A stretch of 8,057 nt of DNA from contig CALCPT010000081.1 in the NCBI GenBank assembly GCA_937897265.1, positions 1 to 8,057 of the forward strand, read 5' to 3'. A program made the translations under genes and the position numbers. The notes below the pieces were generated by a model. That model saw only the letters and a program-made list of their open reading frames with translations, made no database searches and was not told the DNA's origin. This DNA comes from an uncultured Alcaligenaceae bacterium. Lineage in GTDB: Bacteria; Pseudomonadota; Gammaproteobacteria; Burkholderiales; Burkholderiaceae_B. Below, in pieces: positions 1 to 5,960 of the stretch. Position 1 is the stretch's first letter. The number at the start of each line of letters is the position of its first letter.

Positions 1-200
1 TTAATACGACCCAGTACCTCTTCGGCATCACGCAGCATGGGAATAGCCTTGGGCGAAGTAAATGATGTGACTTCGATTTTGGCAAAACCACAAGCACTGA
101 GCTCATCGACTAACTTCACCTTGTCATCAGTCGGAATAAAGTTTGGCTCAATTTGAAAGCCATCTCGTGTGACAACGTCGTTGAAATATAGTCTGGTCAT
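1..200 (-). CDS. Hydroxymethylglutaryl-CoA lyase-like protein (HMGL/DRE-TIM family), N-terminal part only
   Basis: The visible 66 codons start with ATG at 200-198 and encode MTRLYFNDVVTRDGFQIEP at the N terminus; the rest lies beyond the left edge. The TRDGFQ-E stretch (residues 11-18) corresponds to the PRDGLQNE metal- and substrate-binding start of HMG-CoA lyases, and KIEVTSFTSPKAIP (about residues 42-55) is the second family signature. Known family members are cytosolic TIM-barrel enzymes with a divalent metal that cleave 3-hydroxy-3-methylglutaryl-CoA, or related acyl-CoAs, to acetyl-CoA plus a keto acid. The ATG overlaps the TGA of the upstream transketolase as ATGA, so the two are almost certainly one transcript and translationally coupled. 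Only a weak GAGAA-like ribosome site precedes it, which fits coupling. The exact substrate cannot be decided from this fragment. Confidence 0.85.
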   Translation of the reverse strand, partial: MTRLYFNDVVTRDGFQIEPNFIPTDDKVKLVDELSACGFAKIEVTSFTSPKAIPMLRDAEEVLGRI

Positions 201-2176
201 CGTGTTTTCTCATTTAAATATTTGACGCGCGATACGACCTCATCGGCTGTAATTCTGAAATATTCATACAGCTGTTCAGCTGAGCCTGAGGCCCCGAAAC
301 CCTTCATACCAACAAAATCTCCGCGCTCGCCTAGATAGCGATCCCAACCAAACCGGACAGCGGCTTCAATTGCAACCCTAACCACTTGCGTACCCAAAAC
401 CTTTGAGCGATAAGCCTGATCTTGCTGATCAAATAATTCACAGCAAGGCATCGATACCACTGCAGTCGCAACACCCTCAGCCTGCAAGCGCTCTCTGGCC
501 TTCAGTGCGATGGTCACCTCAGAACCGGTCGCTAACAAAGTCACTGCTCTCTTGCCGCCAACCGCCTCGGCCAGAATGTATCCGCCTCGTCGTGAGAGGT
601 TGTCTGAGCTCAGTTCAGTGCGCACCCTAGGCAGCGCTTGACGCGCAAACACCATCGACACGGGACCCGTGCGGTGCTCGAGTGCGACTTCCCAACACTC
701 AGAGGACTCGATGGCATCCGCTGGACGCATCACCAACATATTAGGCATCGCACGAAGCGAGGCTAAGATCTCGACAGGTTGATGCGTCGGACCGTTCTTG
801 CCTACCCCTATCGAGTCGTGACTGAATACAAATTTAGCTGGCAGCTTCATTAGCGCGGCCATTCGCATTGCGGGGCGCTCATAATCCGAAAACGCCAGAT
901 ACGTCACGGCCAACGGAATAATTCCACCGTGCGCAGCCATGCCATTGACCATCGCACCCATCACGTGTTCACGGACTCCACAATGCACATACGCCCCACC
1001 CGGATCTTGTGCGGTGAATGCTTTGAGCCGACGCTTATGGCTAGTCGGTGCCTCTAGGTCTGCGCAGCCTACCATCCGCTCTGGCAATATCTCAGCCAAG
1101 CGATCATTGATTTCAGCCGAGATCAAGATCCCGCCAGGTGCTGCGTCGCCAACAAGTGAGTCGCGTTCGTACGTACGCAATACGTCTTGCCATCCCTCAG
1201 GAAGCTCACCAGACAGTACGCGATCAAACTCACGACGCTCGGCTGGGCTTAGTGCATCTAAACGCGTCTGCCAAGCTTCGTACTCGAGCTCACTTCTTTT
1301 ACCGGCCTGGCGCCAAACATTCAATACATCGTCTGGGATGTGGAAAGTCGCGTGAGACCACCCAAGCTCTGCTCGTGCAAGGTCTGCATCGTCTTGATAT
1401 AAACGTGCACTGTGCCCTCCACGTTGGCCTTGCAACCTTGCTAAACCACGAGCAATGATTGTTCGACACGCAATCAGCGAGGGGCGCGGATCTTGTTTGG
1501 CCAGTTCAATTGCCTTTGAAACAGCCTCAAGATCATGACCATCGACTTCAATCACATGCCAATGGGCCACGCGAAAACGCTCTGCCACATCTTCGCTAAT
1601 CGAGAGCGACGTGCTACCGTCATCGGTAATCTGATTGTCATCCCACAGTAAGATTAGCTTACCAAGTGCAAGGTGGCCAGCCAAAGAAATCATCTCTTGG
1701 CCAATGCCTTCTTGCAAGCAACCGTCTCCAACAAAAGCGTAGGTATGGTGATTGACTAGCTCTTGGCCGAAGCGAGAACGCAAATAGGCCTCGGCGACCG
1801 CCATACCAAAAGCGTTTGCAATCCCTTGGCCTAACGGGCCGGTGGTGACCTCGATGCCATGGCTTTGATTAATTTCGGGATGCCCTTCGCAATGTGAACC
1901 GAGTTCACGAAAGCGTTTAATCTGCTCCAAAGAGATGTGCTCATATCCGGTTAAGTACAGCAGCGCATACAACAACATCGACCCGTGGCCATTGGATAAC
2001 ACCACGCGATCACGATCGGGCCAGGTCGGCTGACCGGCTATAAAGCGTAAATGGCGGGTGTAGAGCGCAGTTGCGATTTCGGCCATGCCGAGGGGCACGC
2101 CCTGGTGGCCCTCTTGCGCCTGAACAATGGCGTCTATCGACAGAAAGCGAATGGCATCGGCAAGATTTGAAGACAT
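197..2176 (-). CDS. Transketolase-family enzyme with an altered phosphate/substrate pocket
   Basis: A 659-residue, full-length transketolase-type ThDP enzyme, which in the family moves two-carbon ketol units between sugars in the cytosol. The order is ThDP-binding domain (about 1-310), pyrimidine domain (about 345-515) and C-terminal domain (about 530-650). Conserved are H24, H64, H99, the GDG motif (150-152) with N181, H255, catalytic E403 in GVRE, H453, H465 in PTHQP and R512. Changed against E. coli TktA as I remember it are: no Arg at the R358 position, P377 for S385, N461 for D469, GHQG for GHPG, and GLARLQ where GxGxPNK is usual. These residues normally hold the sugar phosphate and donor or acceptor hydroxyls, so the substrate may differ. 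I chose ATG at 2176, giving MSSNLADAIR as in family members; a GTG at 2218 would add 14 unsupported residues. It is followed with a 4-base overlap by an HMG-CoA-lyase-like gene. A canonical transketolase role remains possible. Confidence 0.93.
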   Translation of the reverse strand: MSSNLADAIRFLSIDAIVQAQEGHQGVPLGMAEIATALYTRHLRFIAGQPTWPDRDRVVLSNGHGSMLLYALLYLTGYEHISLEQIKRFRELGSHCEGHPEINQSHGIEVTTGPLGQGIANAFGMAVAEAYLRSRFGQELVNHHTYAFVGDGCLQEGIGQEMISLAGHLALGKLILLWDDNQITDDGSTSLSISEDVAERFRVAHWHVIEVDGHDLEAVSKAIELAKQDPRPSLIACRTIIARGLARLQGQRGGHSARLYQDDADLARAELGWSHATFHIPDDVLNVWRQAGKRSELEYEAWQTRLDALSPAERREFDRVLSGELPEGWQDVLRTYERDSLVGDAAPGGILISAEINDRLAEILPERMVGCADLEAPTSHKRRLKAFTAQDPGGAYVHCGVREHVMGAMVNGMAAHGGIIPLAVTYLAFSDYERPAMRMAALMKLPAKFVFSHDSIGVGKNGPTHQPVEILASLRAMPNMLVMRPADAIESSECWEVALEHRTGPVSMVFARQALPRVRTELSSDNLSRRGGYILAEAVGGKRAVTLLATGSEVTIALKARERLQAEGVATAVVSMPCCELFDQQDQAYRSKVLGTQVVRVAIEAAVRFGWDRYLGERGDFVGMKGFGASGSAEQLYEYFRITADEVVSRVKYLNEKTR

Positions 2177-2246
2177 TTTTTTATCAAGAATTAAGCATTT
2201 AGCAAAGTTGCTGCACACTAAAGCCTAGCAAGACTTGAGCCTGCTG

Positions 2247-2252
2247 ATTATA
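2247..2252 (-). promoter_or_regulatory. Candidate -10 element (TATAAT) for the transketolase-HMGL operon
   Basis: Read on the minus strand, this is a perfect TATAAT about 70 bases upstream of the transketolase ATG, in the 145-base gap after the GGT-family gene. The sequence upstream of it is A/T-rich (about 2261-2290), but no hexamer resembling TTGACA sits 16-18 bases away. An activator or an UP-type element may therefore be needed. Transcription would start near 2240, giving a leader of roughly 65 bases. The rest of the gap shows no convincing terminator for the GGT-family gene. Confidence 0.45.
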
Positions 2253-2321
2253 AGAGTAGGATTCAAAGAAAACTAATAGAATTTTAAGAATTGCTCGGCG
2301 CGTTAATCAGTTTTTCAGCTG

Positions 2322-3926
2322 CTACCACGCATACACAACCCCTGCTCCACCTCTTGGATCAGCACCGCCCCGCATACGCCCACCAATTGTTGAAATCACG
2401 TGCGCACGCGACATGCTGGGCTCAAAGCTATGCGCACTTTGATGAACGGTATGACCTAACGCACGTAGCTCTTTAATGACCGAGCGCGGTACGGTGGCCT
2501 CGGTGTGTATCCCCAGCCCCTCACAGTGAATACGCGGGACGGTAACAGCTTCTACCGGAGACATTCCAAAATCCACCACATTCAAAATCGCTTGTAACGT
2601 GGCGCTGATGATGACACTGCCTCCTGGCGCACCGGCTAACAACACGGGCTTGCCGTCTTTGAGCAACATGGTTGGCACCATTCCGGTCGTGCGGGCCTTG
2701 CCAGGAGCCATCGAATTCTTTTTATTCGAGACTGGATCAAACAGCTTCATCGAGTTGTTGTAGTTAAAGCCTAAGCCTGGAGTCACCACACCCGCAGCCG
2801 TGCCTAGCGTGTGTGTCATCGATACGGCGTTACCGTGTGCATCCATGACACACACATGCGTTGTGCATCCTGGTGGCGCCTCTTCTTGACCACCAGCATA
2901 CTGACCCGACTTGATACGTTCAGCCCAATAGGCTGCACGCTTTTTTGAAATCAGCATATCGGTCGGGACGTCTGCAAAGCGAGGGTCACCCAAATACGCA
3001 TTACGATCAACATGGGCAGCAGCCATGGCACGTGCCACTAAATCAATGTGCCGTGCCGAGCCATGATCCAGTGCGCTCAAATCAAAGTGCTCAAGAATCT
3101 GCAATATTTCAATCAAGGTTGCACCACTGCCTGGTGGCGGATTCGACCGAACCTCGTAACCGCGATAAGACCCAACTAAAGGTGCACTTTCTTCAGGTTG
3201 ATAGTCGGCTAAGTCTTGGCGAGTCACGAACGCGCCATTCGCTGCTAGGTCGCGGGCGATCTCATCGCCGAGCGCGCCTTGATGAAACTCGCGCCAACCA
3301 CCTTTGGCGAGTCGCTCTAGCGTGCGGGCATAGTCAGGCAAGCGCATGACGTCACCTACCTTGAACAAACGCCCCTCTGGGTGCAAATACACGCGTGCGC
3401 ATTCGGCAGTTTTGCGAATCCGTGTGAGACCATCTGGGATGCCCGGTTGGGCGTAGCCACTCCAGACACTTGCCAAGTTTGGCGTGACCAAAATACCTTC
3501 GTTCGCCTGTGTGATTGCCGGTGCAATCAAATCACCCCAAGGCATTGAGCCAAGCTTTTCATGAAACAAACCGAGCCCTGCTGGAGTGCCAGGCGTCATG
3601 ATGGCTGTGTAGCCAATCTCGCTTCGAAAATCATCAAACAAGCTATAGCCAGAAATCGGTGTGCGACCCTTACAGTCTTTTTCCCACATATCGGGACGCA
3701 CGTTAGAGCCCGCGCGATTATAAAAATCGATCATCCCGCTGAGGCCGGTCGCTGCATGAAAGTAGTGCAAGGTGCCCATGCCACCCAGACCGCACATAAA
3801 GGGGTCGTTGACCATTTGCGAAAAAGCCGTTGCTAACGCAGCATCAAAGGCGTTACCGCCCTGCTGAAGGATCTCTGCCCCCACCTCAGCAGCACGCGGC
3901 TGCGGACACACAACGACGCCTTGCAT
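2322..3926 (-). CDS. Gamma-glutamyltransferase-family Ntn hydrolase with remodelled substrate site
   Basis: A 534-residue protein of the GGT / cephalosporin acylase family (Ntn hydrolases that cleave themselves into large and small subunits). The N-terminal QQGGNAFDAALA motif (21-32) is the family signature. The predicted processing site and nucleophile is T355 in GCTTHV; T373 and the oxyanion pair G435-G436 in APGGS are present. Positions that grip the gamma-glutamyl group in E. coli GGT are changed in my alignment: R114 is Y69 (an Arg sits two residues on), N411 is G375, Q430 is S392, D433 is L395, S462-S463 are T414-G415. The lid loop is about 10 residues shorter. There is no signal peptide, unlike periplasmic GGT, so it is probably cytosolic. 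ATG at 3926 is chosen because AGGAGG lies just upstream; the frame stays open for 14 more codons. It follows the DUF2244 gene by 13 bases. The family is clear, but true glutathione hydrolysis is doubtful. Confidence 0.9.
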   Translation of the reverse strand: MQGVVVCPQPRAAEVGAEILQQGGNAFDAALATAFSQMVNDPFMCGLGGMGTLHYFHAATGLSGMIDFYNRAGSNVRPDMWEKDCKGRTPISGYSLFDDFRSEIGYTAIMTPGTPAGLGLFHEKLGSMPWGDLIAPAITQANEGILVTPNLASVWSGYAQPGIPDGLTRIRKTAECARVYLHPEGRLFKVGDVMRLPDYARTLERLAKGGWREFHQGALGDEIARDLAANGAFVTRQDLADYQPEESAPLVGSYRGYEVRSNPPPGSGATLIEILQILEHFDLSALDHGSARHIDLVARAMAAAHVDRNAYLGDPRFADVPTDMLISKKRAAYWAERIKSGQYAGGQEEAPPGCTTHVCVMDAHGNAVSMTHTLGTAAGVVTPGLGFNYNNSMKLFDPVSNKKNSMAPGKARTTGMVPTMLLKDGKPVLLAGAPGGSVIISATLQAILNVVDFGMSPVEAVTVPRIHCEGLGIHTEATVPRSVIKELRALGHTVHQSAHSFEPSMSRAHVISTIGGRMRGGADPRGGAGVVYAW

Positions 3927-3930
3927 GTGA

Positions 3931-3936
3931 CCTCCT
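3931..3936 (-). promoter_or_regulatory. Shine-Dalgarno AGGAGG that fixes the GGT-family start
   Basis: Minus-strand AGGAGG ends four bases before ATG 3926-3924, and an overlapping AGAGG lies at a more usual seven-base spacing. It sits between the DUF2244 stop codon (3942-3940) and the GGT-family start, so it argues for the start at 3926 rather than the longer reading frame that opens inside the DUF2244 gene. Confidence 0.75.
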
Positions 3937-3939
3937 CTG

Positions 3940-4368
3940 TTAACCCAAGTAAGCGCGAACCTGCTCAATCAAAGCAGTCTGCTCTTCGTACCTAATAAAC
4001 TGACCGAGTTCAACCCGTGAGTCAGCCTGTCTGATATTGAATGTTTTTGAGCCTGCAGTGGGGAGCTCTATTTTTGCCCACTGAGTGTTGAATTGATAGA
4101 CCGTTTCTGTGGAGCCAATAAATTTTTTTATCAAAAGCCGCTTATCTTCAATTTCGATCGTTTCATGATCTAACGCATGCCTGCAGTAAATTAAAAAGCC
4201 AACCGTTACCGCAGCAACTTCTAAGGCCGTAAAAATTAGAACAACCCACACACCCGCTAAATAGAAGCCTGTTGCTACGATCAAAGACAGACAGACCAAC
4301 GCAATATAAAATTTAAACAACTGCTTTGGCGTCAGAGCGCAGTTTCTTCGCATTTGCCAGCGTTGCAT
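3940..4368 (-). CDS. DUF2244 family two-TM membrane protein
   Basis: A 142-residue protein matching the DUF2244 pattern: a short N-terminal WQMRRNCALTPKQL segment (4-17), two adjacent membrane spans (about 19-37 and 39-61) with almost no loop, an arginine/histidine end (YCRHALDHE), and a soluble beta-rich C-terminal part ending in RVELGQFIRYEEQ and a short helix. The family is common in proteobacteria and has no established function that I can name. ATG at 4368 is preferred because the encoded start, MQRWQMRRN, matches family members; GTG codons at 4386 and 4383 in the same frame would add six or five residues. No strong ribosome site is visible, only GGTGA about 11 bases upstream. It is the first gene of a probable two-gene unit with the GGT-family gene. 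A remnant of a cupin gene lies just upstream. Confidence 0.85.
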   Translation of the reverse strand: MQRWQMRRNCALTPKQLFKFYIALVCLSLIVATGFYLAGVWVVLIFTALEVAAVTVGFLIYCRHALDHETIEIEDKRLLIKKFIGSTETVYQFNTQWAKIELPTAGSKTFNIRQADSRVELGQFIRYEEQTALIEQVRAYLG

Positions 4369-4379
4369 GTTCGTTTCAA

Positions 4380-4448
4380 TCACCACTTAATAACCAACGT
4401 CAAATCTAAGGGATGCGCTTTTAGGGTTTCGGGATGCCACGGAGGGCG
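4380..4448 (-). pseudogene. Remnant of the 3' end of a cupin (thiol dioxygenase-like) gene
   Basis: The minus strand encodes WHPETLKAHPLDLTL, matching WHPETLEAHALDLTL near the C terminus of the intact cupin at 5961-6518 at 13 of 15 residues. The frame has a TAA upstream at about 4460 and ends in TGA at 4382-4380, so only about 25 codons are open and nothing upstream resembles the rest of the gene. At DNA level, 4398-4440 matches 6018-6060 at 36 of 43 bases, with 15 identical bases at 4426-4440. Several differences are synonymous (acc/acg, gcg/gca, tta/ctg), which suggests the copies diverged while still coding. It is not expected to make a functional protein. Confidence 0.7.
4398..4440 (+). 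repeat. Left copy of a direct repeat flanking the exonuclease-SRAP operon
   Basis: These 43 bases match 6018-6060 at 36 positions with no gaps, at a constant offset of 1620. Similarity fades to the right (5 of the next 8 bases) and stops on the left at about 4397. Both copies lie in the same orientation and bracket the two plus-strand genes. The right copy is inside the intact cupin gene. Confidence 0.8.
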
Positions 4449-4452
4449 CTCA

Positions 4453-4465
4453 TCAGCTTAGCTGA
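4453..4465. promoter_or_regulatory. 13-base inverted repeat, candidate operator in the divergent gap
   Basis: TCAGCT, one T, then AGCTGA form a perfect six-base inverted repeat between the DUF2244 gene (leftward) and the exonuclease gene (rightward). Position and symmetry would suit a dimeric repressor acting on either promoter. It is too short to be a terminator and has no T-tract. No regulator is identified, and a match this short may be chance. Confidence 0.25.
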
Positions 4466-4501
4466 ATCATCCCACCACACGCAAACGATTATTCACGTAT
4501 C

Positions 4502-4531
4502 CTGACGTTTTTACAGGCATTCAAGTTTAAT
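4502..4531 (+). promoter_or_regulatory. Candidate promoter of the exonuclease-SRAP operon, possibly leaderless
   Basis: CTGACG (4502-4507, four of six to TTGACA) and TTTAAT (4526-4531, five of six to TATAAT) are separated by 18 bases. The start site predicted from this -10 would fall at about 4537-4539, at the ATG itself, and no Shine-Dalgarno sequence precedes the ATG. Together these allow a leaderless messenger. The match is modest, and other start sites in the gap are possible. Confidence 0.3.
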
Positions 4532-4536
4532 CATCT

Positions 4537-5193
4537 ATGTCCAAAACCATTATTTTTGATACCGAAGCGACAGGCATTAAAGAGCCCGTGCTAATAGAAG
4601 CCGCTTGGGTTGAGCTTGCATCTCTAGACCCCTATGAAGTGACTAACGCCTTTGAGCAGCGTTACAACCCTGGCAAGACTATCGACCTAGGAGCGCTGGC
4701 TACCCATCACATCATGGATGAAGAATTGGTTGATTGCCCACCGGCTGCTAGCTTTACCCTGCCCGACGGCGTGGAGTATCTCATCGGGCATAACGTAGAT
4801 TTTGACTGGGAAGTGATTGGTAAGCCTGACGTCAAGCGCATCTGCACCTTGGCCTTAGCGCGCAAGGTATGGCCCGATTTAGATAGCCACAATCAAAGCG
4901 CCCTGCTGTATCACTTAGAGCGGGCGACGGCACGCGAGCGCTTACGCAATGCCCATTCAGCGCTAGTTGACGTAGGGATTTGCGCTGTGATCCTCGATCA
5001 TATTTGCCGCCAACTAGGCGTCAAAACTATCGACGACTTACACGTCGCGTCTGAAATGGCCAGAGCACCGACTACGATGCCTTTTGGTAAACATAAGGGT
5101 ATGCCACTGACAGACATCCCCAGAGACTACAAACAATGGTTACTGAATCAACAGAATATTGATCCCTATTTGAGGAAAGCATTGGGAGGCTGA
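4537..5193 (+). CDS. ExoX-type DEDDh 3'-5' exonuclease
   Basis: A 218-residue DnaQ-fold exonuclease that, by family, degrades DNA from 3' ends with two divalent metal ions. All active-site motifs are visible: ExoI FDTE (D8, E10), ExoII GHNVDFD (D90) and ExoIII NAHSALVD (H140, D145), which makes it DEDDh. The C-terminal segment from about 181, MPFGKHKGMPLTDIP then YKQWLL, is the FGKxxG module also found at the end of E. coli exonuclease X. Length and layout match ExoX (about 220 residues) rather than the DNA polymerase III epsilon subunit. The gene lacks a ribosome site, so translation may be leaderless. The SRAP gene starts 3 bases after its stop, which argues for a shared role in DNA damage processing. 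The family is firm; one-to-one equivalence to E. coli ExoX is likely but not proven. Confidence 0.92.
   Translation: MSKTIIFDTEATGIKEPVLIEAAWVELASLDPYEVTNAFEQRYNPGKTIDLGALATHHIMDEELVDCPPAASFTLPDGVEYLIGHNVDFDWEVIGKPDVKRICTLALARKVWPDLDSHNQSALLYHLERATARERLRNAHSALVDVGICAVILDHICRQLGVKTIDDLHVASEMARAPTTMPFGKHKGMPLTDIPRDYKQWLLNQQNIDPYLRKALGG
5185..5189 (+). promoter_or_regulatory. Shine-Dalgarno GGAGG of the SRAP gene inside the exonuclease 3' end
   Basis: GGAGG overlaps the last glycine codons of the exonuclease and lies 7 bases upstream of the SRAP ATG. It supports independent or coupled initiation of the second gene on one messenger, and it contrasts with the missing ribosome site of the first gene. 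Confidence 0.7.
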
Positions 5194-5196
5194 GCA

Positions 5197-5865
5197 ATGT
5201 GCAGTCACTATAAGCCGGTCACACACATCAATCAGATACGCCAAGCGTTTGGCCTAGGTCCGCTCGAGCATAGCGGCAAGCCTGACATGTGGCCGGGTTA
5301 CGAAGGGCTCTTCATTCGCCCTCACCCACACGCGGAGGTGGGTGATGAAGCCGTGCCAGAACGTGAGGCACTCACGGGCCGCTGGGGCTTAATTCCTCAT
5401 TGGTCTAAAGATGGCAAGGTCAAGGGCACATTCAACGCGCGCAGTGAGACGATTGCTGAAAAGCCCACGTTTCGCGATGCCTGGAAAAAAGGCCAGCGCT
5501 GCATTATTCCGGCGATGTCGGTCTTTGAGCCTGATTGGCGCTCGGGCAAAGCTGTAGCCGCTGAAGTGTCACGCGCAGATGGCGCGCCAATGGGGATTGC
5601 AGGGATATGGTCTACGTGGCGCTCGCCGACTGGTTGGATCGAGAGTTACACCATGCTCACGGTCAATGCAGATGGTCACGCAGTGTTTAAGCTGTTACAT
5701 AAGCCGCAAGACGAAAAGCGCATGGTGGTGATCTTAAACCCCGAAAGTTATGAGACCTGGCTAAAAGGAAAGCAGTCAGATATTACACCTCTCATCAGAC
5801 AATGCCCTGCTGAGGTTCTTCGGCTTCACAGTCAGCCGGCTCAAGCAACTCCCAGCCTAATTTAA
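5197..5865 (+). CDS. SRAP family protein (YedK/HMCES-like abasic-site DNA-protein crosslinker)
   Basis: A 222-residue SOS-response-associated peptidase-family protein. Family members bind abasic sites in single-stranded DNA and form a covalent link through Cys2 once the initiator Met is removed. The sequence shows MCSHY at the start (C2), GRWGLIPHWS (61-70), FNARSET with N80 (equivalent to YedK N75), CIIPAMSVFEPD with E111 (equivalent to E105) and the catalytic His, probably H168 in KLLHKPQDEKRMVVIL. The His context differs from the classic HDRMP form; I recall similar HxPxDEKRMVV variants in betaproteobacteria. The ATG fits because Cys must follow Met directly. GGAGG lies inside the end of the exonuclease gene, 7 bases before the ATG, so the pair is one operon. 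The gene ends convergent to the cupin gene, with 95 bases between and no clear terminator there. Confidence 0.93.
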   Translation: MCSHYKPVTHINQIRQAFGLGPLEHSGKPDMWPGYEGLFIRPHPHAEVGDEAVPEREALTGRWGLIPHWSKDGKVKGTFNARSETIAEKPTFRDAWKKGQRCIIPAMSVFEPDWRSGKAVAAEVSRADGAPMGIAGIWSTWRSPTGWIESYTMLTVNADGHAVFKLLHKPQDEKRMVVILNPESYETWLKGKQSDITPLIRQCPAEVLRLHSQPAQATPSLI

Positions 5866-5960
5866 ACTCGAAGTTATTTCGCTCGAATCTATTTAACTCA
5901 GACTCAACACAAGCGAGATCGACGAGCTGCCAGAAACTCGCAACAGCGGTTTGATGGCGC

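Noticed and set aside
939..1458. Plus-strand frames of 138 and 106 codons inside the transketolase gene
   Set aside because: They are antisense to a conserved gene, with skewed composition and no recognisable motifs.
2177..2218. GTG start at 2218 giving a 14-residue N-terminal extension of the transketolase
   Set aside because: The extra residues (MCSNFAKCL...) have no family counterpart. ATG 2176 gives the typical MSSN...AIR start, and the candidate TATAAT box leaves room for a leader to it.
2945..3836. Plus-strand frames of 134 and 91 codons inside the GGT-family gene
   Set aside because: They are shadows of a conserved coding strand with no family features or ribosome sites.
3927..3968. 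Longer start of the GGT-family gene at 3968 inside the DUF2244 gene
   Set aside because: AGGAGG lies directly before ATG 3926, and the first 14 residues of the longer form do not look like a signal peptide or family sequence.
4502..4516. LexA-box-like CTG...CAG before the exonuclease-SRAP operon
   Set aside because: The half-sites are nine bases apart instead of ten, and the inner bases do not fit CTGT...ACAG on both sides. SOS control is plausible for SRAP, but this site is not convincing.
5866..5960. Possible bidirectional terminator between the convergent SRAP and cupin genes
   Set aside because: Only short stems (such as CGAA with TTCG) were found, with no T-tract, so nothing better than chance is visible.
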